Shown here: positions 1-10,471 of the stretch, piece by piece
How the letters are laid out: every line of letters starts with the position of its first letter
Position numbering within the stretch: the stretch's first letter is position 1
Source of the DNA: Parietaria judaica
Taxonomy: Eukaryota > Streptophyta > Magnoliopsida > Rosales > Urticaceae
DNA length: 64,000 bases
Assembly: GCA_954871525.1 (NCBI GenBank)
Contig: OX940860.1
Coordinates: 26,320,001-26,384,000, forward strand
Reading direction: 5' to 3'
Program-made: the position numbers and the translations under genes
The notes under the pieces: generated by a model
What the model saw: only the letters and a program-made list of their open reading frames with translations
The model's database searches: none
What the model was told of the DNA's origin: nothing

Positions 1-117
1 CTAATGTCATTACCTTTTCTAAGATCACTCTTCACCCTTGAATTTATTATATTATATATATATATATATGTTTGCACTTATAAGAAATATAAGTTTGAGA
101 AGTCATATAAAAATATA

Positions 118-585
118 GGGTTAATGACGGCAAAAATACCCAAAGTTTGGTCAAAGAACCCCTCGTGTACCCAAAGTTTAAAAGTGGTGATAAAAATACC
201 CAAAGTCGCATTTGGGGAGTTGACCAGTTCATTCTCGTAACGCCGTTAACTTACCTGTTAACTATGGCCACGCGGACAAACGTGGGTTGTTGACATAACA
301 ATTTTTGCCACATGGATGAGCCCAAATCAGCCTCGTTTACGACAAAACAATGAATTAAACCCCTAATAAACACTGTTTAATACAACTAATTGAACCCCTA
401 ATGATTACACTTAACAAAACAAATTTGTCCACGTGGCCAGAGTTAACCGGTAAGTTAACGGTTACGAGAATGGAGTGGTCAACTCCCCTAAATGCGACTT
501 TGGGTATTTTTGCCATCACTTTTAAACTTTGGGTACACGAGAGGTTCTTTGACCAAACTTTAAGTATTTTTGCCGTCATTAACCA
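118..585. mobile_element. Long-TIR foldback element, copy 1 (Mutator-like MITE)
   Basis: Two inverted arms of about 130 bp (118-250 and 455-585) pair almost throughout. The ends read GGGTTAATGACGGCAAAA on the left and its near reverse complement on the right. The element is flanked by the 9-bp direct repeat AAAAATATA at 109-117 and 586-594. A 9-bp target-site duplication and long terminal inverted repeats are hallmarks of Mutator-like elements. There is no transposase frame, so it is non-autonomous. The duplication is A/T-only and therefore weaker evidence taken alone. Confidence 0.8.
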
Positions 586-594
586 AAAAATATA

Positions 595-1471
595 TATACA
601 TATATATGTATAATGTACCTCAACTGGAAGTGATCTATAAGTATTGTACGTTGGCACTATATTAAAATCTTGTTGAGGTCTATAAGGTACAAACTTTAGT
701 ACAAGGCTTATATTGAGTAGACACTGTTATGATCTGATATTTAGTTTTAAGAGATATAATTATAATATTTTAAAACTATTATTCTAGACTGGATATATAT
801 GAAGTTAGTGTCAGTACTCAGTACTAGTATATCACTGTAATACTGTATCAATTGCATGGATAATATCCTTCACTAATAATTAGTTGGGATGTTTTCTCTT
901 GTATCTAAGTTCAAAGACGAACTTCATTATATGAAAATAACTTTTTTTTTTTATAGAATATATATATATATATATAAAGTACACATTATACTTTGGAACT
1001 GGAATGTATCAAATTCATAATATTTGTTGAAAAAAATTAGATGAAATTCTAACCAATGTTTTTTTTTTTCTTCCTTCTTTCTGTTTTTCACGAAATGCAC
1101 GGTGAAAGTTCCACTAGTTTTGTAGTGATAATACAAGTTTGGGACGACAAAATTCATTGTACCCCAGTTACCAGTAGCAAAATTGAGCTAAAAATCATAT
1201 ATAATACGCCAAGATCTAGACTTTAATATTATATTTCTATATGATGATGAAACTCAACAACAAAAAACCCCATGAAAAAAAAAAAAAAAAACTACTAGAT
1301 CAAAATCAGAGTTCCTGAATTATTATAAATAAAATTATTATTATTCATCAGCAGAGATCAGACCATACATGAATATGAGAATATAGGACTAGACAATTAA
1401 CAAAAATGTCCAAACAGCACTACGATCGAGCTCGCTTTCATGGTCTTTCTCTCTGTTGACTTTCCAGGCCT
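595..1471. other. Intergenic, AT-rich, no gene seen
   Basis: AT-rich sequence with a short TA microsatellite near 957-977 and several homopolymer A or T runs. No coding frame with protein-like composition was found. The last part (about 1280-1471) probably includes the 3' UTR of the minus-strand small gene that ends at 1472. Confidence 0.6.
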
Positions 1472-1699
1472 TCAGGTAGATCTGCCCGCCGGCGGTTTCT
1501 TCTCCGTCGCCGGGGCTCCGGCGACACCTGGCTCGGCTTGCTTCCCGTTCGCCGGCGCCTTCCCGGCGGCGGCATTACCGTCAGTGGGGCTCTTGGCGGC
1601 GCCGGTCAAGTCGCTGAGATCAAAGGCTTTGAGGGCGTCGTCGCCGGAGAGGAACTCTGGAGGAAGGACCTGCGAGGCTTGCCGGCGGTGGCGGGACAT
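1472..1699 (-). CDS. Small hypothetical protein, 75 aa
   Basis: An uninterrupted 75-residue frame begins MSRHRRQASQVLPPEF and ends at a TGA. It lies in a GC-rich island that stands out sharply from the AT-rich surroundings, which argues for a real exon. The N-terminal third is basic and then hydrophobic/acidic (PPEFLSGDDALKAF). The rest is a low-complexity Ala/Gly/Pro/Lys tail that looks disordered. No signal peptide or membrane segment is visible. The upstream leader carries a pyrimidine microsatellite on the coding strand, common in plant 5' UTRs. I do not recognise the family. The open frames on the other strand here are shadows. It could be a complete single-exon gene or a first exon. Confidence 0.5.
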   Translation of the reverse strand: MSRHRRQASQVLPPEFLSGDDALKAFDLSDLTGAAKSPTDGNAAAGKAPANGKQAEPGVAGAPATEKKPPAGRST

Positions 1700-1730
1700 G
1701 GCTCCGGCGAGTCTAGAGAGAGAAAGCTGA

Positions 1731-1752
1731 GGAGAGAGAGAGAGAGAGAGAG
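1731..1752. repeat. GA/CT microsatellite in putative 5' leader
   Basis: About eleven GA dinucleotides lie just upstream of the start of the minus-strand small gene, and read as CT repeats on its coding strand. Such tracts are frequent in plant 5' UTRs and core promoters. Confidence 0.7.
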
Positions 1753-1895
1753 TGTCTGAAGAATGTGAATTGCGGAGAGTGATTGTGATGAATTTATGGG
1801 CAGGGTTTGGTGTGTGTTTGTAGGGTTGTGGTGCGCGTGCGTTTCACACGCTGCAAAATGTGTGTTTTAATTGTCTTAAATCTTCTAAAATAATA

Positions 1896-2258
1896 GGAGA
1901 TAATGACGGTAAAAGTACTTAAGTTATAATCACTTATGATAATGTGAAAAGTACTTGAGTTCTGTAAAATAAGTGCTCTATTTAATTTTGTATAATTTTA
2001 TAGAAGAAAACGTTAATAGAGGGTTGAAACCCAATAATTAAAATAAATTATAGTATAATTAAGTTTAAGTATATTATGCCGAATTGACAATACAAATTTG
2101 TCCATTAATCGTATATTTTAGATTAGACGGTCCATTAATTTGTTAACAAAATTTGGAGCGGACTAGGGTTTTACAGAAATTGGGTATTTTCCTACTATAA
2201 AAAGAACGGAGATATTTGTCCGTTCATTAATAACTTTGAATTTTTGCCGTCATTATAA
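1896..2258. mobile_element. Foldback element, copy 2
   Basis: The ends GGAGATAATGACGGTAAAAG and (reverse strand) TTATAATGACGGCAAAAA belong to the same terminal family as the copies at 118, 12810 and 42159. The flanks are a near-perfect 9-bp duplication, AAAATAATA at 1887-1895 against AAAATAATT at 2259-2267. It lies about 200 bp upstream of the small gene at 1472-1699. Arms are more diverged than in copy 1, suggesting an older insertion. Confidence 0.65.
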
Positions 2259-2267
2259 AAAATAATT

Positions 2268-3570
2268 AAAAAGTATATATAGAATATAGATATTTATTAT
2301 GTTGGTAGATGAGATAATTTCTTCTACCGGTCAATGATCTGGCTCATCGTTACGAGTTCATGAGCCTCGAAGTTATGATGCCTCTCTTTTTTTTATGTAT
2401 TTAATGTGAATATAATATAAAAATATACATTATTATTCCGAAGGCAATAAAATATACAAAAGTTCCGTAAAGAAGTTCATAATATAAAAGACCATCGTCA
2501 TTATTATATAATGATTATCATCAAAATGTGTGTAGGTTTATTTAATTAACTTCAATTAATCTTCTGATAATATCATGTATATGATTTTTGCAGCCTTTTT
2601 TTTAAGACCGAAAAACAACTAAATATAAGCACGATCACAACCGCAAGATCGGATTCGGATAGAAAAAAGTCAACACAAATCTCAGTTATATTTGATGAGT
2701 ATTATATATATATACACATATACATATATATATATACATATACATATTGATGCTCGTGATCGATTAAACAAAGCAAAAAAAAATTGTCTTCCCGTCTCTC
2801 AACTAATTGTATAAACTTTAAATGTTTATTTATAATTATCTTTCTTAGCAGCAATCGGACCGATTTTATCTTCATAAATTATTAGTTAATCAATGACAAT
2901 GATAGATATTACTTGTATAAAGTTCCAATGACATAAGCTATGATTTTACATGTGAGATCTAAATCAAATTTTATGATCAACTAAGAACATTTTAATATTT
3001 TATTGGGTATAAATAACTTTTAAGTAGACCAATTAGGCTGATCGATAGTCAAGCAAAACTGAAGAGAGTGATATCCATCCATTTGAATCTTAGTGGAATT
3101 AGCGGCGTATGTACTTATACTTTTATCTTTTACGAGTAATTAATACTATAGACGGATGTTAACATAAGCAAAACTGAATACTTTTTTTTTTATATATATA
3201 TAAAATTGTACCAATAATAGTAATATGAGTATCTTTGCCGTTATTTCCTCTAATTTTTACAAGTTATTTTTTTTTTCTTCTAATGTATCACTTTGGTTTT
3301 TATATATACCTTTTAATGGAATAAGCAACTTCAAAACTCTGATTAGTAGAAAATCTATATCATTCTCGATAATTATCTGCATAAGTTATGATCTCCAATA
3401 TTTGTGATTGAATAAAAAAAAAACAGAATATTCGAAACATTATAAGCCAACGAGCATGATATATAGATTTTCGCAATATTAATTTTTCTTGTTCTTGTGC
3501 TAGTATCATGCTCACCCACTATTTTATCGTGTTAAATCGTATTCGTGTCAATATAATTCATTTAAGAATG
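2268..3570. other. Intergenic, no gene seen
   Basis: AT-rich with TA-type microsatellite patches (2704-2745, 3190-3202). An isolated TTTGCCGTTATTTCC end near 3235-3249 resembles a foldback-family terminus, but I found no partner. No credible coding frame. Confidence 0.5.
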
Positions 3571-3578
3571 ATTGAAAC

Positions 3579-3806
3579 CATTGGCGGAACCAGGATTAAC
3601 ATCCCGGGGGGGCTAGACTAAATTTCTTGCCAAAGATTATATTTAAGAGGGTTATATAAAAATATTAATAAAAACTAGGGGGGCTTGAATTGAAATTGTA
3701 TGAAAAATTACACTACAAAAGAGAAGAAACTTAGGAACATAATGCATAAATTTTTTTAAGTGGAGGGGCTTGAGCCCCACCCACTCATAACATACTTCCG
3801 CCTATG
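3579..3806. mobile_element. Short hAT-like MITE with 8-bp TSD, copy 1
   Basis: Terminal inverted repeats are CATTGGCGGAA on the left and TTCCGCCTATG on the right. The 228-bp unit is flanked by a perfect 8-bp duplication ATTGAAAC (3571-3578 and 3807-3814), the size expected for hAT elements. The interior holds a run of G and a GGGGCTTGAGCC motif shared in form with the second copy at 7237. No coding capacity. Confidence 0.8.
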
Positions 3807-3814
3807 ATTGAAAC

Positions 3815-6800
3815 CGATGAAGCAAATGAGCGACAATTATAAGGCCATGCAAAACCATGCATGCGCCGCTCACGTTGACACGGTGCCAAACATAGTAACA
3901 AGCTAGCTAGCCTGATTTTTTCGGTTTATTTCTATTTATTTATGATATATTCTTTGCACTTATTTTGTTACTGAGTTAAGCTATTTTTGTTATTTGGCGG
4001 AGTTGGAATTGTTGTTTTTTTCAATTATTACTTTAATTATAAAGGGTTTAAATATAACGTACATTGAAAAGTAATTTAGTGTTTGATTAATAACGTTAAA
4101 GAAACACGTGTTGTTTCAAAACACGTCTTTTTTGCGTTATTATATAGCACGATTACTCCCGTGAATATAAGTGAATAAGCGGAAATAAAAGAGATTGAAA
4201 TTTGACACAATGAAGTTTATAAAGAGATTCACCCCTAAGTACTATATGTTACGTCCTTTTTGCGTTACCCCTAAGTACAATTTTTTTTAGTATTAGTATT
4301 AACTATTAACACAGTAACTGGCAGTGGTGGATCTCAGTTTGGAATTCGATCTCCTATTTATAGATTCTCGAGTCTTTTATATTCTCATTAGAATTATTTA
4401 TATTTTGATTGTTTTTAAATATAAGGTGTATTATTACAAAAACTAAAAGTAGAGGGTTACAAAGAAAAATTTATTTTATCCAATCGCGGTCATTTTATTT
4501 TTTTTGTTCTAGAAGTGAGAACCACATTTTGATTCAAAGAATCAGGCAACCATGGTAAGAAATAGTCGAGAATCCCAAGGTCAACTATGCTATAAATTGT
4601 TGTTAATTAAGAAGATAAATGCGTTTATATTCTTAATTAGGATGTCCTAAACTCGTAATTTGTGACTAGCTTCATAGTACGTAGTTAATATTCATTTATT
4701 TTTAGAATCTCATTTTGGTTGGCCTACGTGTCTGGATATACATTCTATGACCTTCATGATTATCTTTTGGATCAACAAAATTAATTTGTATTTGTATTCT
4801 AGTTCTGGTTGTCTACGTGTCAGGAATCTTTTTGAATTTTATTTTTAATTACATAGAGTATATTACTTTGCAAAGTAAAATAATCAACGAGATGGTTAAA
4901 TGTTAATGCATGATGGGCTTCTTAAAATAAAAATTAGAAACTACATTTATTTTTCCAACAACATCCGCATATTATGAAAATTCATAATGAAACTTTTTAT
5001 ATATATTTTCCATTTTTTTATTTTAATATCAGTAGTTTTTCTATCGATGCCCGTAATGTTTGTATTTTTCCTAAGAGATATTGGCGGCAAAACTCCTCCA
5101 GCATTACCCAAAACTTGCACAAAACAAAATGTTCTAACATTTATTTTTGGCATTAAGACTTCATAACATTACACATTTTTTTATATGTCACGTGAGCCCA
5201 AGTAGAACTCATGATATTGAAAAAATGCAAGGTTTTTTTTTTTTTTTTCTACAGAAGTGTTCGGAATTGAAATGTGGTATTCAAAGATGCTAAACCAAAT
5301 GATATATCTAAAGAGGAACACATTAACGAAATAGAACTTTTGTCTACATAAGTGTTTGGCTATGTTGACTCTCCTTCAAATGGTTTGTTTGTTTGTTTTT
5401 TTTTTTTTTTTTTGCGCCAAATTGTAACATAAGAAAGTTGTACATCTACTTCTTAGTTTCAAAACGAGAGTTAAATCGCCAATATTGGACAAGAATTGAA
5501 TTGAGTTACGGATAAAATATGAAAACTGTGCAGCTTGCACGAGAAGTTGAGGATATGACGGAAAGTGGTGTTTTTTTTTTCCTGCTTCTCTTTTTTGCAT
5601 TTCATAAATTCGCTAAGTTAGTAATAAGTCGATATCGTGAATAAGTTGTAAAAAGATAATTGTTATGCGCATTAAGTTAACGGTGCTTTAAAAAAATATA
5701 AGTCAATGATAGATCGCAAATTAACTGAAATAACATAAGTGTATACGCACGGATAGATAACCATAATATTAGAAAATATATATAAAATAAATAAATAAAT
5801 AAAGAATTAACGTGGAGGACAAAAAGATTGTGATCATGGAACAATAAAACAAAACTTAGAGCATGCAAAGCACGTGATATATCTACGGGTTGATCTCTAA
5901 TCTAATAATACATGCCTTTTGAAATAATAATAAAAATTCAAATATCCTACGTGGTGATTTCGAGGCCACGTAAATATGGTTCATGAAGGAACAATAATAG
6001 AACTATAGGACTAAATTAAACAGAATAATAAGTGAAAGAACATGAAAACAAAATAATGTTGTGACATATTTTGGTCACAAACAAAACCTACAAATTTATG
6101 GAATAGAACATTGGGATTTTGTTCTTTCAATAAAACATCTCACCATTATTACCAACTTATAAAATTCTTGAAGGGACATATTTTGTCTTCTTTTTTGCTC
6201 ATATTTATACACTATTTTATTGAATTGTGTTCGTGATGCATTTCAATTATTATTGTCTTCAAACTACATGTATTCAGTGTCAATAACAGATTTCAATTGC
6301 GTAGAGTTTCCTCCCAATAACTCGGTATCGTGGTGATCATAATCGCTTTACGAAAATGATTGTAAGTTTAGGAATTTGACTTAAATTTTCAAATTAGATA
6401 ATGTAAAATGGCGAAAAGAAATAGAAATTGATACTGCAATTATAATAATTCACTTTCAATGTGGGAGGGAACACCACTTGAAAAACACGACTATAAACCA
6501 TAGAAAGTGGACGACTATACCTTATGTAACACTTTGATGACTCTGAGTCGAGTCTTCGTAGTGTATCCAAATAGATCATGTTTCACATTTATCATGCGAC
6601 AAAATATATAACGAGATACCAACTCCTTTGCTAACAAATATAAAAAGATGCAACAACTAAATTTGAAAGGACATACATTACCCTGTCTTATTGAAATCCA
6701 TATTAAAAAAAAAAAAAAAAACTATTCGATAACTTTTGAGAACTTACCTTTGAAGGTCGACACTCACATGACAAATTTTAAAAAACGGCAATATTATAGA

Positions 6801-7228
6801 TTTTATTTTTCAATAATCTCATAATCATCCATCCCTCAATTATTAGAATTTCGAGTTATGGTACTTCCAAATTTCAGTATTAATTTTATTTTTCATGTGT
6901 GATTATGAATCTTTGGTTTATAATGCGTATACGGTATACTTACATTCAACATAATTAAAATTATAATCGTATATTCTAACACTAAAAATAAATGTATGTT
7001 TTTTTTTTTCTCCTCCAATTTAAAATGTTGAGGTCATTTTATTATGGCTTGCCAAAAATCAAGGCTGGCCCTGACACAAAGGGCTTTAAGCGAGATAATA
7101 TTCAGAAGCCCCAAATATAAAAAAAAAAAAAAAAGGTCTAGCAGCGCCTTGCCATAAGGCTGGCTGTGCCAAAAATACATGAAGTGTTTTAACACATTAA
7201 AAATGTAAAAATGACACTCAATAAGTCA
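3815..7228. other. Gene-free AT-rich stretch
   Basis: About 3.4 kb with no frame that looks like protein. It contains homopolymer T tracts (5231-5248, 5398-5413), an A run near 6705-6720 and scattered AT microsatellite. A GGCTGGCCCTGAC-type segment at 7063-7170 may be a decayed DNA-transposon fragment. Confidence 0.5.
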
Positions 7229-7236
7229 ATATCTTG

Positions 7237-7401
7237 CATAAGCGGAACTAGGATTTTGTTTAGGGGGGGGGCGATCTGTGAAATTAATAAGAAATGGGGT
7301 TTGAAAGTAAAAAAATTTAAAAAATCAATAGAAAAATGTATGAATATGAGGAGCTTGGGGTGGCTAGAGCCAAGTTGATGTTGAAGGTAGTTCCGCCTAT
7401 G
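7237..7401. mobile_element. Short hAT-like MITE with 8-bp TSD, copy 2
   Basis: Same family as 3579-3806. Terminal inverted repeats are CATAAGCGGAA and TTCCGCCTATG, flanked by a perfect 8-bp duplication ATATCTTG (7229-7236 and 7402-7409). At 165 bp it is shorter than the first copy. It again holds a G-run and a GCTTGGGGTGGC segment, but no coding sequence. Confidence 0.8.
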
Positions 7402-7548
7402 ATATCTTGGATGAAGATTGATTTAAATAGCACGATAAAAATAGAGCTCGATTTATAGTAATGAAAAAAAACATTAAAAATATTTATATATTGTGACACT
7501 ATTTATCAAAAACAAAAAAACAATAAAGGCGCATGTGTACCTCGCAAT

Positions 7549-8393
7549 TGTTGACGTGGTTTCTCACTTCAAACAATCAAGTGTGACTTGTGAGCGTATG
7601 ATATTCTTGAGGTTGATGATTTGGTGGAATTCGATCTCTCACGTTGCAAACTCTCGATTCACTCTCGATATATGTATATAAATATAAGCGATATAAATGA
7701 GACGAGGGGTTTTTTATAGAGCTTCGTCCCAAGGCAGTAGTTGACTACGTCCTCTGTTAGTTTATTGCGACAAATGACATAGACAGACAGCTACAGGCAG
7801 CAAATCACGTCTAGAACAAAAGAAAGAATAGGAAAGAATGAATAAAATACAACGAAATCTCAAAGTAAGCAGAAATGCCGGGTAGCGAGCTCTCGATGTA
7901 TTCTCTCAGGGATGTGTGTGTTGATCTGAGCTTGAGCTTGATATTTATAGACTTCAATTCTTCCCGTTGGACTTCCAGGAATCGTGGGGTCTTTTCTCCG
8001 AGCTGAACGGGCTGAAATGGCTTGCCTTGCTACACGTGTCTCACGACTGTGTTCTCTTCGTCGTGTTTGAATTATACCCGTTGAAGACTTGACTCCGTGC
8101 TCCTGGTCTTCTGCCGGGGTTTGAATTGGGATGCCGGGTAGAGAATGTGACGATTCTACCCTCTTCTTCCTGGGCTGATGACGGATAGCATTGGGCCTTT
8201 GGGCTTTTTAGGCCGAGTGACTTTGTATCCGTTGGGCTTCGTCTGATTGAGAGCTCTAGTGGGCTTCTCAATTGGGCTTTTATGGATATCGATTTATTCC
8301 TTTAAAACTTTTAATCTTTTCTTGTAAATTTAATTAATTCACAACTTTAGCACTTTATGCCATATTAAATAATGACGAATTTGTACATCAACA
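7549..8393 (+). mobile_element. Solo LTR, family A copy 1
   Basis: An 845-bp segment starts TGTTGACGTGG and ends GTACATCAACA, giving the TG...CA ends of an LTR with the short inverted repeat TGTTGA/TCAACA. It is flanked by a perfect 5-bp duplication GCAAT (7544-7548 and 8394-8398). It matches the 49970-50744 copy at several points: TTCGTCCCAA, GTAGTTGACTACGTCCT and a TTTATAGAC promoter-like box followed by CCCGTTGGA. No gag/pol sequence is present, so it is a solo LTR left by LTR-LTR recombination. Frames inside are not genes. Confidence 0.85.
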
Positions 8394-8476
8394 GCAATCA
8401 CATAAAATAATTTCAAATAAAACCCTAATGGTTAAAGTTATAATAGTAACTTGATTAAAAAGATTGATTGAAAACT

Positions 8477-8890
8477 GGGCCTGTTCGGTAGCATTTTTTA
8501 AATTCATTTTTTTTTCCTACTGTTATATAGTACTTTTCATTTTAAAAAACCTGTTTGGTGAAATTTACTATATAATTGGTTTTGAAATGGATGATTTCAT
8601 CCTGTGCTTTATATGCCTAGATAAGAAAACAAAATATAAGTCGTTTTCTGTTTTCCAACACTATTTTTTTGTCAGCTTTTATCTTTTTCGACGCATCTCC
8701 TTCACCTTTCTTCCCATATAATAACATGAATACTTTTTTAATTATTTTTTTTTTTTCCAAATTATGTTTTTCATAAATAATACTCACCAAATGTAATTTT
8801 AAAAACACACATAAATTTTATTTCAAAATCATCTCCGGAAAATAATTTATGAAGAATGAAAACAAGTAGAAAACGCTACCAAACAGGCCG
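8477..8890. mobile_element. hAT-like MITE (GGGCCTGTT ends)
   Basis: Left end GGGCCTGTTCGGTAGC and right end GCTACCAAACAGGCCG form terminal inverted repeats of about 20 bp. The 8-bp flanks, TGAAAACT and TAAAAACC, match at 6 of 8 positions, so the insertion is aged. GGGCCTGTTTGG-type ends are common on plant hAT and PIF-like MITEs. No transposase. A frame of 85 codons inside is hydrophobic, AT-driven and probably spurious. Confidence 0.65.
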
Positions 8891-8898
8891 TAAAAACC

Positions 8899-9375
8899 AG
8901 GAACCAAATTGGCCCAATTATAAGTGTTATATCCGAGTCAATAATTGAATTTTTTTAAAAGCAATAAAATTGATTTGGGGCTTTAACAAAACTTAAAATA
9001 ATTTATTTTTTTAAAAGCAATAAAACTGATTTTGAACTCTTCATTGTACATAATTAATATTAGAAAAATTATAGCTAATAGCTACGTTACTACGTTTAAA
9101 TTGTATTTTATCAAACGCATAGTTCTAATTTAAAAAATAGTCAATCAAGATGATGTGGCATTGAAAACTAATTTTTTCATACTGAAATTTCCCTCAACCT
9201 ATTAAAATTCGTTTTTTATTTTTAAATTAATTAAAATGTTATATTTTTTATTAATTGTGCATACTTTATGAGATAAATTGTACCAGATTTTCAAATGGTA
9301 TACCAAAAAAAGTGGATCAACTTTCTCTTTCTCCTTCTTTGTCTTCTGCGGCATGTGATGCTCTCTCTCTATCTC
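8899..9375. other. Intergenic, no gene seen
   Basis: AT-rich with a local near-duplication of a phrase around TTTTTTAAAAGCAATAAAA at 8952-8970 and 9008-9026. No coding signal. Confidence 0.5.
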
Positions 9376-9385
9376 TCTTCTTCTT

Positions 9386-9415
<30 letters not shown>
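9376..9415. repeat. CTT trinucleotide microsatellite
   Basis: Thirteen or so uninterrupted CTT units follow a CT-rich tract, immediately upstream of the GC-rich patch at 9435-9840. It may be the 5' UTR remnant of the fragment described next. Confidence 0.85.
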
Positions 9416-9416
<1 letters not shown>

Positions 9417-9419
9417 TTC

Positions 9420-10471
9420 TCGTGAGAAACTACCATGATGGATAAGAGGCTTTCCCAACTCCAGTCGACGACGGATCGGGCCTCCAAGAAGCCACGGATG
9501 ATGATGAGCGTCGCATCAGACGACAGAAAGTCGGCGGAAGTTGCGCCCGGCGGCACGGCGGGCTGCCTGTTGGCGGCGACGAATCGATTCTTCATTTGCA
9601 TTTTGACGACATGTTCGATCGCTTCTGGAGATCCGCGACCTTCTCTTGCGAATTGCAGATCCACGTCCGCACGAAGTTCAGCGAGCAGGACGACATGGTT
9701 ATGCCGTCGAACAACCTCTGGGTCGGAAACCTCGCCACCGACGTGACCGACGCCAAGCTCATGAACGTGTTCGGTGGAGCTACACCCTCGTCTTCTTCAA
9801 GCGTGTCGAAGATGCGAAAGTCCACCAAGGAGGATGAAATATGTACTTTTTTATATTCAATTTTTCTATATTGATTTTCAAATTTCAGAACTCCAATGCC
9901 CATGAATTTTTCTATAGCGATTTGAATCAGTTTGTTCTTACAGATTTGCGTTTTCATCGAAGCTTCTGCCTTTTACTTCATGTTGAATCGATTATATATT
10001 GGCGGTTCAATTTTGTACTAATTCTCGTGATTCTGATGCGAACCAAACTGGGTTTTTTTTGTCTTTTTGCAGCTTTCCGGGAATTTGTGGAGCTGATGAA
10101 GAAAGTTAAGCACAACGTTTAGCCGATTTACGCAACGGGTTGAGATTCCGATTCAAAATTTTGTTTTGTGATCTTTGAAACCCTAGTTAACGATTATTAG
10201 GTTTTAGTTTTGGTTTATTGAACACTTGATAGATCTTTGCAAGATTGCTTATGAATTTGCAAGATTACTTATGAATTTTCAATCTGATTCAAACTTATCT
10301 CCATATTGTATTTTCTTTTCTACTCTCTCGTTGATTTGTGAATTTACTCGTGGAAAATCATTAGGTTCAGCTGAGAGTCGCCGGAGATCGAAGTCTCGGA
10401 ACAACGAATTGGGTCGGAGCGCGACGGCGATGGGTCAGAAGGCGTGGGCGGCAGCGTTGGCTCGATGGTGA
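9420..10471 (+). other. Exon-like patches without a coherent gene model
   Basis: GC-richer, exon-like patches occur at 9435-9840, 10070-10122 (after a TTTTTGCAG acceptor-like site) and 10355-10470, inside AT-rich DNA. None joins into a convincing frame. The second patch reads FREFVELMKKVKHNV and stops; the third reads as an Arg/Ser/Ala-rich tail. I cannot assign the patches beyond the RRM piece at 9695-9837. The region may be a decayed chimeric gene or captured gene fragments. Confidence 0.3.
9695..9837 (+). pseudogene. RRM fragment resembling FPA (broken)
   Basis: The frame starting at 9695 reads MVMPSNNLWVGNLATDVTDA, a typical start of an RRM domain with RNP2 motif LWVGNL. After NVFG the sequence continues in a different frame as YTLVFFKRVEDAK, which looks like the RNP1 strand and following helix. 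The roughly 15-20 residues expected between them are missing. Spacing and wording match the first RRM of the plant flowering regulator FPA (a SPEN-family RNA-binding protein), from my knowledge of that family. The internal deletion plus frameshift makes it a pseudogene fragment; no further RRM or SPOC domain follows. Confidence 0.55.
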
